Part shown: piece by piece, positions 9,818 to 18,585 of the stretch
Layout of the letters: each line of letters begins with the position of its first letter
How positions within the stretch are numbered: position 1 is the first letter of the stretch
Assembly: GCA_024692235.1 (NCBI GenBank)
Contig: JAILMW010000004.1
Span: forward strand, 52,789 to 116,788
DNA: 64,000 nt
Direction: 5' to 3'
Origin: Saccharofermentans sp.
GTDB taxonomy: Bacteria > Bacillota > Clostridia > Saccharofermentanales > Saccharofermentanaceae
Translations under genes and position numbers: made by a program
Notes under the pieces: generated by a model
Databases searched by the model: none
What the model was told of the DNA's origin: nothing
What the model saw: only the letters and a program-made list of their open reading frames with translations

Positions 9818-10264
9818 ATGGATATAGAGACTTATTACGACAAGATATACAGATATATCTATTACAGAGTTCATGACAGATCGATCGCGGAAGATCTCAC
9901 TCAGGAAACATTCCTAAGGTTCCTAGGCTCCTCAGGCAATGAACCCGAGCGATATCTCTACACTATAGCAAAGAACCTTTGTATAGATGAGTATCGTCGT
10001 ATAAAGCCCGTATCCCTCGACTCGGAAGAGGTACCTGACCTTCCGGACAACTCGGCGGATTCGCTGGTAAAGAGCCTTGAGGTCCGGCAGGCACTCGAGA
10101 AGCTCTCAGAGGAGGATCGTGAACTTCTTATCCTCCGATACGCCAACGATGAACCGATAAAGGAGATAAGCAGGCTTACGGGGATATCGAGATTCGCGGT
10201 ATACCGAAGGCTCAAGGAAGCAAAGAGCAGACTTACAAAAGCTCTTGGAAAGGAGACGATATGA
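9818..10264 (+). CDS. ECF-family RNA polymerase sigma factor
   Basis: At 148 residues it is a short sigma-70 family member with only regions 2 and 4. Region 2 includes AEDLTQETFLRF (about residues 24-35) and region 4 a helix-turn-helix, ISRLTGISRFAVYRRL, near residues 115-130. It overlaps the next gene in an ATGA. The best Shine-Dalgarno sequence (AGGAGG) is about 20 bases from the ATG, longer than usual, with a weaker GAGGT nearer. It heads a unit of four overlapping genes ending in an ABC exporter, so it may control that transporter. The inducing signal is unknown. Confidence 0.88.
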   Translation: MDIETYYDKIYRYIYYRVHDRSIAEDLTQETFLRFLGSSGNEPERYLYTIAKNLCIDEYRRIKPVSLDSEEVPDLPDNSADSLVKSLEVRQALEKLSEEDRELLILRYANDEPIKEISRLTGISRFAVYRRLKEAKSRLTKALGKETI

Positions 10265-10977
10265 GAGATCAGGATATAAGGGAATTACTTCAGGGCACAT
10301 CCGGCGCCCCTGATGCCAAGGCCAAGGATCGTTTCTTAAGACAGATCCGCAGGCAGCAGGAAGCAAGTCACATGAGCCTTACAAAGATCCTGCTCATTCA
10401 GTTTCGGTATATAAGGAAGCGAGTCTGGCTCGCCTCACTTCTGATACTCATATTATCGCTCACGGTTACGATCGATCTTTCTTTTGACAGACTGACCGCG
10501 GTATCGGACCTCATGCCTTTCCTGGCAGGGCTCGGAATGCTGGAAGCGCTTCGCGCCGATATGCACGGCATGAAGGAATTAGAGAGCGTGACTTTGATAT
10601 CGGCTAAGGGAGCGCTATTTGCCAAGACGGCACTTATCGGCGCTTCGCATCTTATAACGATGCTCGTATCGTCGATCTTCCTGTTTCCGTCAGCTGCCTC
10701 TGATATCACCACGGTGGCAGCCATGCTCCTTATCCCCTATACAGTAACGAGCATACTCTGTATGGAGATCGAGAGGACCAGGTTCGGAAGAGAGAACGGC
10801 TACTGCTGTCTCGTGATCGCATTTTTGGTCTTCGGCTCCTTCAGGATGATGCTCCACTCGAATATCTCCGCGGGAACAGCTCCCGAAACGCTGATGCTGA
10901 TAATGGCAGCACTTATCGTCCTGGAGATATACGAACTCAAAAAGACAATGAGATCGGAGGAATATGCATGGAACTAG
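10261..10977 (+). CDS. Membrane protein of the sigma/ABC unit, possible anti-sigma or permease-like
   Basis: Unrecognised 238-residue protein. A charged cytosolic N-terminus (about residues 1-50, with a basic helix RFLRQIRRQQ) is followed by about six hydrophobic segments between residues 55 and 228 and a short charged tail. It overlaps the sigma factor gene by four bases upstream and the ABC ATPase gene by ten bases downstream. The position directly after an ECF sigma gene is where anti-sigma factors usually lie, but I see no zinc-binding HxxxCxxC motif. The multiple membrane spans also suit a small exporter subunit. Both readings are inference. Confidence 0.65.
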   Translation: MRDQDIRELLQGTSGAPDAKAKDRFLRQIRRQQEASHMSLTKILLIQFRYIRKRVWLASLLILILSLTVTIDLSFDRLTAVSDLMPFLAGLGMLEALRADMHGMKELESVTLISAKGALFAKTALIGASHLITMLVSSIFLFPSAASDITTVAAMLLIPYTVTSILCMEIERTRFGRENGYCCLVIAFLVFGSFRMMLHSNISAGTAPETLMLIMAALIVLEIYELKKTMRSEEYAWN

Positions 10978-11657
10978 TCGCAGACAGGCTTACCAAGCAA
11001 TATGACAATAAGATAGCGGTAGACAGATTATCTTTTACGTTAAAGCCCGGTGTAACGGGACTTCTCGGCGCCAATGGTGCCGGCAAGACGACACTTATGA
11101 GGATGATTACGGGTATACTCTCCCCCACGAGCGGCGAGATCACCTACGACGGCAAGGAAGTAAAGAGCGAGGAATACAGGAATATCCTGGGCTTCCTTCC
11201 TCAGGACTTCGGATACTACCCGGAGTTCACGGGAAAGGAATTCCTTATGTACTTCTGTGCCCTCAAGGGACTCTCCAAGAAGGATGCCAAGGTAAGGACA
11301 TCCGAGCTTCTCAAGATGGTGGTCCTCGAGGATGTGGCCAATAAGAAGGTACGTAAATACTCCGGCGGCATGAAGCAGAGGCTCGGCATCGCCCAGGCTC
11401 TTATAAACCGCCCCGAAGTCCTTATCCTGGATGAGCCTACGGCAGGACTCGACCCCAAGGAAAGGGTACGCTTCAGGAACCTTATAGAAGAACTTGGCAA
11501 AGAGTCCATCGTGCTTCTTTCCACCCACATCGTATCCGATATAGAGAATATCGCAGACCGTCTGATCATGATGAGATCCGGAAGGATAATCTGGGACGGC
11601 AAGTGGACCGAGGAGAACGGAAGCCTAGAAGAGTTCTACCTCAAGGAATTTGAATGA
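10968..11657 (+). CDS. ABC transporter ATP-binding protein
   Basis: ATPase of an ABC-2 type exporter. Walker A GANGAGKTT lies near residues 35-43. The Q-loop, signature YSGGMKQRL, Walker B LILDEPTAGLDP and H-loop STHI are all present. The 229 residues form a single nucleotide-binding domain resembling the short bacitracin/peptide-export and YtrB-like ATPases. It overlaps the preceding membrane gene by ten bases and lies six bases before the permease gene. Substrate unknown; peptide antibiotic export or resistance is a common role of such units but is not shown here. Confidence 0.93.
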   Translation: MELVADRLTKQYDNKIAVDRLSFTLKPGVTGLLGANGAGKTTLMRMITGILSPTSGEITYDGKEVKSEEYRNILGFLPQDFGYYPEFTGKEFLMYFCALKGLSKKDAKVRTSELLKMVVLEDVANKKVRKYSGGMKQRLGIAQALINRPEVLILDEPTAGLDPKERVRFRNLIEELGKESIVLLSTHIVSDIENIADRLIMMRSGRIIWDGKWTEENGSLEEFYLKEFE

Positions 11658-11663
11658 TAAGGG

Positions 11664-12830
11664 ATGAATAAAGACATGAAAAAGGAAAACTGTTTTTGGA
11701 CATTATATAAGTTCGAACTTAGAAAGATAACGAGAAACATCGTAGCCATCGTGACATTCCTGGTACTCCTCTTCACGGGAATCGTACAGGCCAACTTCGA
11801 GGTGACCGGAGGATACGAAGGCACAGAGCATCTTGATGCCAACATGAACTCCGTAATAAACGACAGGCAGATAGATGACGAGCTCATGGCAGAGCTCATG
11901 GATAAGACGGACGAAGCCGGTAACATCGAAGATCCCGAGGATGAAGGATACGAAGGATTATCCGAATGGGTGCAGGATGTCATGGGATACGGAAGAGTAT
12001 TCGATGACATTGACGGAGACATGATCTACGAAGAAAGGGCCGCATCCATCGAGGAAGCACACGATGAGATGGGGCTCACGCAGGAAGAGCGCGATTACTG
12101 GAAAGAGCAAGAAGATAAGATAACGAAGCCTTTCGCTTACAGATCGGATAATATCTCCGCGGCTATATTCGAAGGTATCTCCAACCATATGCTGATGCTC
12201 ATAATGCTGACGGCGGCAAGCCTCTCCTCGGTATTTGCCATGGAGACGCAGAGAAAGACTGACCCCATGATAAGGTCCACGATAAACGGCACGAAGGAGC
12301 TGTATTTTGCCAAGATGGCAGCCGGCATGAGCTATATTCTCATGTCACTTACGGCGCTGCTTGCATCCTTCTTTGCAGTCGTCAGCATACGATTCGGATT
12401 CAGGGGCATGGATGCTGCTATCCAGCTGTCACGTCCTTTCGCCGCATGTGCTCTTAATATGTGGCAGGTAGCAGGTATACTTCTTGTTATCCTTCTTACG
12501 GGAGCCGTTCTAACGGCTGCATTTGCACTTCTTATCTCTAACCTTACGCGAAATGCAGTGGCTTCCATGGCACTTGTCATAGCAGCGTACTTAGGACTTT
12601 ACTTCGGAGCCATGTCGGTACCTTTGAAGTTCAGGTTCCTCTCCCAGGCGCTGAACATTCTTCCCGGAGCCCTCGTGTCCTCCAGGATGGTCTACGAGTA
12701 CAGACTCATACACTTAGGCGGATACTTCACCTGCTATCAGGCGGCGCCCGTCATATACATAGTCCTGACGGCACTTCTTGTCACACTGGGTTATGTCTTC
12801 TACAAAAAGCATGAGATCAAAGCCAACTGA
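11664..12830 (+). CDS. ABC-2 type transporter permease
   Basis: Membrane partner of the preceding ATPase. After one N-terminal span (about residues 22-42) comes a ~110-residue acidic extracytoplasmic region rich in Glu/Asp. Five or six further spans follow between residues ~170 and 385, the last ending in a short basic tail (YKKHEIKAN). This layout (span, large outer loop, cluster of spans) is typical of ABC-2/YhgE-like exporters. It closes the sigma factor unit and is followed by a terminator. The acidic outer loop may bind a cationic substrate, which is a guess. Confidence 0.85.
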   Translation: MNKDMKKENCFWTLYKFELRKITRNIVAIVTFLVLLFTGIVQANFEVTGGYEGTEHLDANMNSVINDRQIDDELMAELMDKTDEAGNIEDPEDEGYEGLSEWVQDVMGYGRVFDDIDGDMIYEERAASIEEAHDEMGLTQEERDYWKEQEDKITKPFAYRSDNISAAIFEGISNHMLMLIMLTAASLSSVFAMETQRKTDPMIRSTINGTKELYFAKMAAGMSYILMSLTALLASFFAVVSIRFGFRGMDAAIQLSRPFAACALNMWQVAGILLVILLTGAVLTAAFALLISNLTRNAVASMALVIAAYLGLYFGAMSVPLKFRFLSQALNILPGALVSSRMVYEYRLIHLGGYFTCYQAAPVIYIVLTALLVTLGYVFYKKHEIKAN

Positions 12831-12837
12831 TACATAC

Positions 12838-12863
12838 AGCTCCTCCGCAAGGGGGAGCTTTTA
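12838..12863 (+). terminator. Rho-independent terminator after the ABC exporter unit
   Basis: AGCTCCTCC pairs with GGGGGAGCT around GCAA, followed by TTTTAT. A TATAAT (12869-12874) just after it may belong to the promoter of the following permease gene. Confidence 0.85.
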
Positions 12864-12908
12864 TATGTTATAATCAGCCTGTTATCAATCCTTGAAGGCG
12901 GCAATCTC

Positions 12909-13580
12909 ATGGACACGATCTTATCTACGATCCAACAGCTCTTATCCGGACTTAAGTTCACGCTGGGCATATTCATACTGACGCTTCTGTTCTCTATCCC
13001 CTTAGGTCTTCTTATCGCCAGGGGCAGGATGGCAAAGAACAGGCTCGTATCTACTCTCGTACGTGTATACATATCCATAATGAGAGGCACTCCCCTCATG
13101 CTCCAGCTGCTGCTTGTTTATTTCGCTCCCTACTATGTCTTTAAGATCAACTTAAGGGACCTTGCAGTCGGAAGCCTGGATTATCGTTTTGTTGCTACCA
13201 TAATAGGCTTTACCCTTAACTACGCAGCTTATTTCGCAGAGATATTCAGAGGCGGCATACAGTCGATGCCTCAGGGTCAGTACGAAGCCGCACAGGTCCT
13301 GGGATTTTCCAAGTCCCAGACATACTTCAGGATAATACTTCCGCAGGTAGTAAAGAGAGTCCTTCCCTCTGCTACCAATGAGGTCATAACTCTCGTCAAG
13401 GATACATCCCTTGCACAGGTATTATCCGTCACCGAGATGTTCACTGCAGCCAAGAACCTTGCATCGTCACAGGTATCCGTCATGCCCTTTATCGCGGCAG
13501 GCGTATTCTACTACGTGATGAACGGCGTTATAGAGATCATAATGAACCGCGCCGAGAAAAAGATGAACTACTATTCGTGA
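12909..13580 (+). CDS. Amino-acid ABC transporter permease
   Basis: Inner-membrane subunit of a polar amino-acid importer (HisM/GlnP family). About five hydrophobic segments and the ATPase-contacting EAA loop, seen as QYEAAQVLGFSKSQTYFRIILPQ-type sequence in the second half (roughly residues 125-147), identify it. The family N-terminal feature GLKFTLGI is present. Length 223 is typical. Its ATPase gene starts 15 bases downstream. The matching binding protein is probably the one at 8885, separated by an inserted unit. Confidence 0.94.
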   Translation: MDTILSTIQQLLSGLKFTLGIFILTLLFSIPLGLLIARGRMAKNRLVSTLVRVYISIMRGTPLMLQLLLVYFAPYYVFKINLRDLAVGSLDYRFVATIIGFTLNYAAYFAEIFRGGIQSMPQGQYEAAQVLGFSKSQTYFRIILPQVVKRVLPSATNEVITLVKDTSLAQVLSVTEMFTAAKNLASSQVSVMPFIAAGVFYYVMNGVIEIIMNRAEKKMNYYS

Positions 13581-13595
13581 TCGGAGGATAACATA

Positions 13596-14348
13596 ATGAA
13601 TGTACTTGAGATGAAAGGCATATATAAATCCTTCGGTGACCTTAAGGTATTAAAGGGCATAGACCTCAAAGTAGCTAAGGGCGAGGTCGTAGCTGTCATA
13701 GGCCCTTCAGGAGGCGGTAAATCCACCCTTCTTAGATGCGCCACCACACTTGAGACGATAGATAAGGGAAGCATTGAGATCGGCGGCATGAGCCTTTGTT
13801 CGACTGTCGGAGAGAAGGCAGAATACTGCGGCAAGAAGGAGCTTTCAGAGATAAGAGGAAAGTTCGGGCTGGTCTTCCAGAACTTCAATCTCTTCCCTCA
13901 CTTCTCCGTAAGGAGAAATATCACAGAAGCTCTTATCCACGTTCACGGCAAATCCCGCGAAGAAGCCGACCAAGTATGCGATGACCTTCTTCTTAAGATG
14001 GGCATGCCCGACAAGGCAGACGCGTACCCCTGCAACCTCTCAGGAGGCCAGCAACAAAGAGTCAGCATCGCCAGGGCCCTCGCCACGAATCCCGAGATAA
14101 TATTCTTCGACGAGCCCACATCCGCCCTGGACCCCGAGCTTACAGCCGGAGTACTTCGCGTAATAAGAGAACTTGCAGAAGAGAACATGACTATGGTTAT
14201 AGTTACTCACGAAATGAGTTTTGCAAGGGACGTGGCGGACACGATCGTCTTCATGGACGGGGGTGTTATCGTAGAAGAAGGACCGGCTGCCTCCGTCATC
14301 AATGACCCTTCAAATGAAAGGACAAAGGCTTTCCTTGCAGGCTATTAA
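13596..14348 (+). CDS. Amino-acid ABC transporter ATP-binding protein
   Basis: ATPase of the polar amino-acid importer (GlnQ/HisP family). Walker A GPSGGGKST (near residues 33-41), signature LSGGQQQRVSIARAL, Walker B IIFFDEPTSALDPE and the switch histidine in VTHEM are intact. It is 250 residues long. An insertion of some 20 residues between Walker A and the Q-loop (SLCSTVGEKAEYCGKKEL) is longer than in the shortest family members. It follows the permease gene by 15 bases and is the last gene before a bidirectional terminator. Confidence 0.95.
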   Translation: MNVLEMKGIYKSFGDLKVLKGIDLKVAKGEVVAVIGPSGGGKSTLLRCATTLETIDKGSIEIGGMSLCSTVGEKAEYCGKKELSEIRGKFGLVFQNFNLFPHFSVRRNITEALIHVHGKSREEADQVCDDLLLKMGMPDKADAYPCNLSGGQQQRVSIARALATNPEIIFFDEPTSALDPELTAGVLRVIRELAEENMTMVIVTHEMSFARDVADTIVFMDGGVIVEEGPAASVINDPSNERTKAFLAGY

Positions 14349-14430
14349 GGATTCCGGACGAGCTCTATCTCCTTAACTGTTTTGCTCTGCACACATAACG
14401 ACGGAAATATACCAATCAAGTTGCAAAGAA

Positions 14431-14458
14431 AAAGACCTGTTCTTGAGAACAGGTCTTT
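14431..14458. terminator. Bidirectional terminator between the importer and ftsH
   Basis: AAAGACCTGTTC pairs with GAACAGGTCTTT around TTGA, with A-rich and T-rich flanks. It sits between convergent genes and can serve both strands. Confidence 0.85.
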
Positions 14459-14480
14459 GTAATCGGTTCTGTTATCGCTA

Positions 14481-16547
14481 TTACTCTGCGGGAGCTTCCG
14501 GATCGTCAGGTGTCTTCGTTTCTTCCTTGGCTACTGCCTCACTGATGGCAGAATCGATAGACCACTCGTCAGCCTTCTTCTCCTCAGACTTCTCTTCGGC
14601 AACGGGAGCCTCGGAAGGCTTATCATCAGCCTTTGCCTCCTCATTCTTATGAGGATCCCTTGCGATGATATCCGTAAGATCACCATCCTTCTCGTAGATC
14701 TCCTCGAATTCGGGTCCGTCGACCTTAAGTACATCCATAAGCCTTGTAGCAAGACCTTCCATGACGTTCTTCTTCTCGATAAGTACCTGCTTGGTCTTCT
14801 CGTAGCACTCGTCGATGATCCTCTGGATCTCCTTGTCGATCTCCGCTGCTGTCTCATCGGAATAAGGCTGTACCTGACCGAATGAAGCGCCTACGAATAC
14901 TTCGTCATTCTCGTCACCGAATACCATATTGCGGAACTTGGGTGACAGACCGTACTTCTTGATCATGGCGGAAGCTACACGGTTACAATGCTGAAGGTCA
15001 GAAGCGGCGCCTGTGCTGATCTCACCCAAGAAGATCTCCTCTGCGGCACGACCGCCGAGAGATACCATGATGGAATCAAGGAGCATCTTCTCTGTGTAAT
15101 AATCAAGGTCTTCCTTAGGCTTATAAGCCGTAAAGCCTCCTGCTCTTCCTGCAGGGATGATAGTAACACGATCAACCTTCTGGTAATCGGCTACTGCTCT
15201 TAAGATGACTGCGTGACCTGCCTCGTGGTAGGAAGTAAGTCTCTTAGCCTTATCCGTAAGCTTCTTGGAGTTCTTCTCGGGACCCATCATGACACGGAAT
15301 GTAGCATCTGAGATCTCAAGAGGAGTGATCTCCTTCTTATTTCTTCTTGCAGAGAGAAGTGCTGCCTCATTCAAGAGGTTAGCAAGATCCGCACCTGTAA
15401 ATCCTGCTGTGGAGAGAGCGATCTCACGAAGGCTTACGTCCTTAGCAAGGGGCTTGTTCTTGGCATGGATACCAAGGATAGCTTCACGCTCGTCTACGTC
15501 AGGCTCATTTACCATGACTCTTCTGTCGAATCGACCGGGTCTCAAGAGAGCCGGGTCAAGAACGTCTACTCTGTTCGTTGCAGCGAGGACGATGATATTC
15601 GTATTGGTATCGAAGCCGTCCATCTCAACGAGGATCTGGTTCAAGGTCTGCTCACGCTCATCATTACCGCCGCCTAAGCCTGCACCTCTCTTACGTCCTA
15701 CGGCATCGATCTCATCGATGAAGATAACACAGGGAGCTGCCTTCTTGGCATCGGCAAAGAGGCTTCTTACTCTTGCTGCACCGGCACCGACCAGCATCTC
15801 TACGAAGTCTGAACCGGATATATAGAAGAAAGGAACGCCTGCCTCACCTGCTACTGCTCTTGCAAGCAAAGTCTTACCTGTACCGGGAGCACCGTGAAGG
15901 AGAACGCCCTTGGGGATCTTAGCGCCGAGAGCCGCATACTTCTTGGGGCTCTTAAGGAAATCAACGATCTCGGAGAGCTCTTCCTTTTCCTCGAGAGAAC
16001 CTGCAACGTCGTCGAACTTGACCTTCATGTCGTTGGGGTTCGTAAGTCTTGCCTTGTTGCTTCCGAAGCTGAATACTCCGCCGCCGTCCTTGGCCTGCTT
16101 GGAGAAGTTCATGAGAAGTACCACCAGGAGCACTATGCTTCCGATGCCGAATGTGAGATTGATGATAATGCTCCAGTCGAAGGGCTCCTTGTAGTCGTAG
16201 TCCTTGATGCGGCCTCTGACCTTTGCATCGTCGAGCTTGTTGATGAGATCATCCACATACTCGTAAGGAACAGACTGATTGATGATATGCGTATCACCTT
16301 GAGCATCCTCGTACTCCACTACGATGTTGGTTCCGTTCACCTGAACGTTATCTATCTTATTATCCTCATCCTCGATATAGCTCATGACATCAGCCAGTGT
16401 CTTCTTGTCACGTGTGCCGCCGATGACACCGTTATTGGCAAGATAGGATGCCAGGAATATCAATATGAGAAGGAGCGCCGCATAGAAAGTCAGCGACGAT
16501 GAGAGCCTGGGCGGTCTGTTGTTGCTTCTATTGGGATTATTATCCAT
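14481..16547 (-). CDS. ftsH: ATP-dependent zinc metalloprotease FtsH
   Basis: Membrane-bound AAA protease for quality control and turnover of membrane and regulatory proteins. Two spans (about residues 19-37 and 126-147) flank an extracytoplasmic domain. The AAA module has Walker A GAPGTGKT at 219-226, Walker B IFIDEID at 275-281 and the second region of homology NRVDVLDPALLRPGRFDR. The zinc site HEAGH is at 441-445. Length 688 is slightly above average because of a C-terminal tail of about 60 residues (from about 630) very rich in Glu, Ala, Asp and Lys. It lies three bases after hpt, the common Firmicute order tilS-hpt-ftsH. Confidence 0.97.
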   Translation of the reverse strand: MDNNPNRSNNRPPRLSSSLTFYAALLLILIFLASYLANNGVIGGTRDKKTLADVMSYIEDEDNKIDNVQVNGTNIVVEYEDAQGDTHIINQSVPYEYVDDLINKLDDAKVRGRIKDYDYKEPFDWSIIINLTFGIGSIVLLVVLLMNFSKQAKDGGGVFSFGSNKARLTNPNDMKVKFDDVAGSLEEKEELSEIVDFLKSPKKYAALGAKIPKGVLLHGAPGTGKTLLARAVAGEAGVPFFYISGSDFVEMLVGAGAARVRSLFADAKKAAPCVIFIDEIDAVGRKRGAGLGGGNDEREQTLNQILVEMDGFDTNTNIIVLAATNRVDVLDPALLRPGRFDRRVMVNEPDVDEREAILGIHAKNKPLAKDVSLREIALSTAGFTGADLANLLNEAALLSARRNKKEITPLEISDATFRVMMGPEKNSKKLTDKAKRLTSYHEAGHAVILRAVADYQKVDRVTIIPAGRAGGFTAYKPKEDLDYYTEKMLLDSIMVSLGGRAAEEIFLGEISTGAASDLQHCNRVASAMIKKYGLSPKFRNMVFGDENDEVFVGASFGQVQPYSDETAAEIDKEIQRIIDECYEKTKQVLIEKKNVMEGLATRLMDVLKVDGPEFEEIYEKDGDLTDIIARDPHKNEEAKADDKPSEAPVAEEKSEEKKADEWSIDSAISEAVAKEETKTPDDPEAPAE

Positions 16548-16550
16548 CGA

Positions 16551-17063
16551 TTACCTCACAATACGTACTTCTTTAAGATTTCTGTATGCTCCGTCGAAGT
16601 CGAGGCCGTAACCTACTATGAATTCGTCGGGTACAGTTATGCCGTTATAATCCGGCGTAAGATCGTTAACTCTTCTGGAGGGCTTGTCAAAAGCCGTACA
16701 GATCTTCAGGGACTTGGGACCTCTTGACAGGAGAAGTTCCTTGAGAGCCTTAAGCGTATTGCCCGTGTCGATGATATCTTCCACGATCAATACATGCTTG
16801 TCCTTGATATCCGTACTGATGTCTCTCTTGATAGTCAACGTTCCGGTGGAAGTCGTCCCCTGATAGCTCTTGACCTGCATAAAGTCAATAATGACAGGCA
16901 TATCGAGCTCTCTTACAAGATCGGCCGTGAATACAAAAGCACCTGTGAGGATACCTATCACTACAAGATCTTCGTTCTTATAGTCCTTATTGATCTCGCC
17001 TGCAACGCGAGTAACCATAGATGCGATCTCTTCCTTCGAGATCATGATCTCAGACAGATCCAT
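16551..17063 (-). CDS. hpt: Hypoxanthine phosphoribosyltransferase
   Basis: Salvages hypoxanthine and guanine to IMP and GMP with PRPP. The PRPP motif VLIVEDIIDTGNT is at residues 91-103. The purine-binding end segment has the usual YGLDFDGAYRNL. ATGs at 17087 and 17078 lie inside tilS; the ATG at 17063 has GGAAAGG six bases upstream and gives 170 residues, the usual family length, so I chose it. It overlaps the tilS end by 14 bases and precedes ftsH by three, so all three are likely one unit. Confidence 0.95.
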   Translation of the reverse strand: MDLSEIMISKEEIASMVTRVAGEINKDYKNEDLVVIGILTGAFVFTADLVRELDMPVIIDFMQVKSYQGTTSTGTLTIKRDISTDIKDKHVLIVEDIIDTGNTLKALKELLLSRGPKSLKICTAFDKPSRRVNDLTPDYNGITVPDEFIVGYGLDFDGAYRNLKEVRIVR

Positions 17064-18585
17064 ACTCTTCCTTTCCATTGCCGTCAACTAAAGATACCTT
17101 AAGGAAGTAAGCCGGCAAGGTCCCCCTCAGCTCCTTCTTCCACGCTTCGTATGCCTTCTCAGAGACTATTCCCTGAGACGCACCGATACCGGGTATCCAA
17201 ATGATCTCTCCTCTTGATTCCACGTACATAACAAGATCCCGCGCCTCCTTAGGAACACGAAGACCCATTAAGAGCCTTCCGAGAGGCTTGGAACAATCGC
17301 TCCCCGCTCTCTTGAACCTATGCGTCAAAGACCCGTTACAAAGAACCAGATCCATGGTCTCATCCCCATCAAAGATCGGGCAAAACCACGATTTATTATT
17401 ATACGCTAAAACATTATTATTCTCAATGATTTCGCACTTTATTTGTATATCAGAGTTAGGCAGAATTGTTGTTTTTGACTTATCCTTGCCCTTAGGGATC
17501 TCTATCCTGCATGAAGAATGCTCGGGGCCCGTCACAAAGCCCTGTAAACGGGCAACAAGGATCATTACGGAAAGATAGTCCTCTTCTTCACAGAAAGATA
17601 TATATCCGCCTGCCTTGACGAAGATACGCCCGAAAGGCATATCCAGCCTTGTATTCTCTTTTCTTACGCATGCATCGAGACAATCTTTTGTATTCTTCGA
17701 AGAAAGATCCGTAAGATTAGAGAAGATATCCTTCCATAAAAGCCTTAAGATGCGGCTTTTGATGGCATCAGGGTATCCGCAGAGCAGGTCGGATCTTACA
17801 AGATACTTTCCTTTGATCGTGACCTTGCACTTCTCATATGCCGACCTTGCCTCCCCCAGAATAAACATCAGGTCATCCTTAAGAAGGCCGTATGTGTCAT
17901 TTAATGCCTCTACAGGATCCTTAACGGAATATTCCCCTATAAGCGGAAGGATCTTATTGCGCCACGCATTTCTCGTATATTCGATGTCGGAATTAGTGAC
18001 ATCCGTAGCATAAGCTGTCCTTGTGCTCTCCAGATGATCAAGTATCTCCTTTTTTCTAAGGCACAAAAGAGGTCTTATAATATCTCCGCTCTTTGGCACC
18101 GGCGATACCATACCATCAAGACCTGCCCCTCTGAAGAGGTTCATCATCACGGTCTCGGCCACGTCATCCTTATGGTGGGCTACCGCTATATAAGCATCAG
18201 TCAGACCGTTCTCGGATATATAATCCCTGAATGCACGATATCTTACGATCCTGCCTGTATCCTCTACGGATCTTTTGATCTTCGAAGATAAGGCAAGAAC
18301 ATCTTCGGAATATACTGCAAATGGCACATTAAGGTCGGATGAGAGCTTTCTTGAAAGCTCCTGATCCTTCTTTGCTTCTTCTCTTATGTTGTGATTGATA
18401 TGTACAGCATGAAGCTTCGGGAAGTCATCACCGACAGATGATCTTATCTCCGCAAGCATCAGAAGGAGCATGACCGAATCCGGGCCTCCTGATAAGCCGA
18501 CAACGATATCCTTGCATGTGAAAAGACCCTCCCTTATACCGAAAGCATATACCTGTGCTGCCGGAACGGAAAGGTCATATCCCAT
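17050..18585 (-). CDS. tilS: tRNA(Ile)-lysidine synthetase
   Basis: Adds lysine to C34 of the CAU-anticodon tRNA-Ile so that it reads AUA. The N-type ATP pyrophosphatase loop SGGPDS is at residues 32-37. The conserved HHKDDVAETVMMNLFRG segment follows, and a C-terminal TilS domain with GLRVPKEARD is at the end. At 511 residues it has the long Gram-positive architecture. The start overlaps the dnaB stop in TGATG. Essential in most bacteria. Confidence 0.95.
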   Translation of the reverse strand: MGYDLSVPAAQVYAFGIREGLFTCKDIVVGLSGGPDSVMLLLMLAEIRSSVGDDFPKLHAVHINHNIREEAKKDQELSRKLSSDLNVPFAVYSEDVLALSSKIKRSVEDTGRIVRYRAFRDYISENGLTDAYIAVAHHKDDVAETVMMNLFRGAGLDGMVSPVPKSGDIIRPLLCLRKKEILDHLESTRTAYATDVTNSDIEYTRNAWRNKILPLIGEYSVKDPVEALNDTYGLLKDDLMFILGEARSAYEKCKVTIKGKYLVRSDLLCGYPDAIKSRILRLLWKDIFSNLTDLSSKNTKDCLDACVRKENTRLDMPFGRIFVKAGGYISFCEEEDYLSVMILVARLQGFVTGPEHSSCRIEIPKGKDKSKTTILPNSDIQIKCEIIENNNVLAYNNKSWFCPIFDGDETMDLVLCNGSLTHRFKRAGSDCSKPLGRLLMGLRVPKEARDLVMYVESRGEIIWIPGIGASQGIVSEKAYEAWKKELRGTLPAYFLKVSLVDGNGKEEYGSV

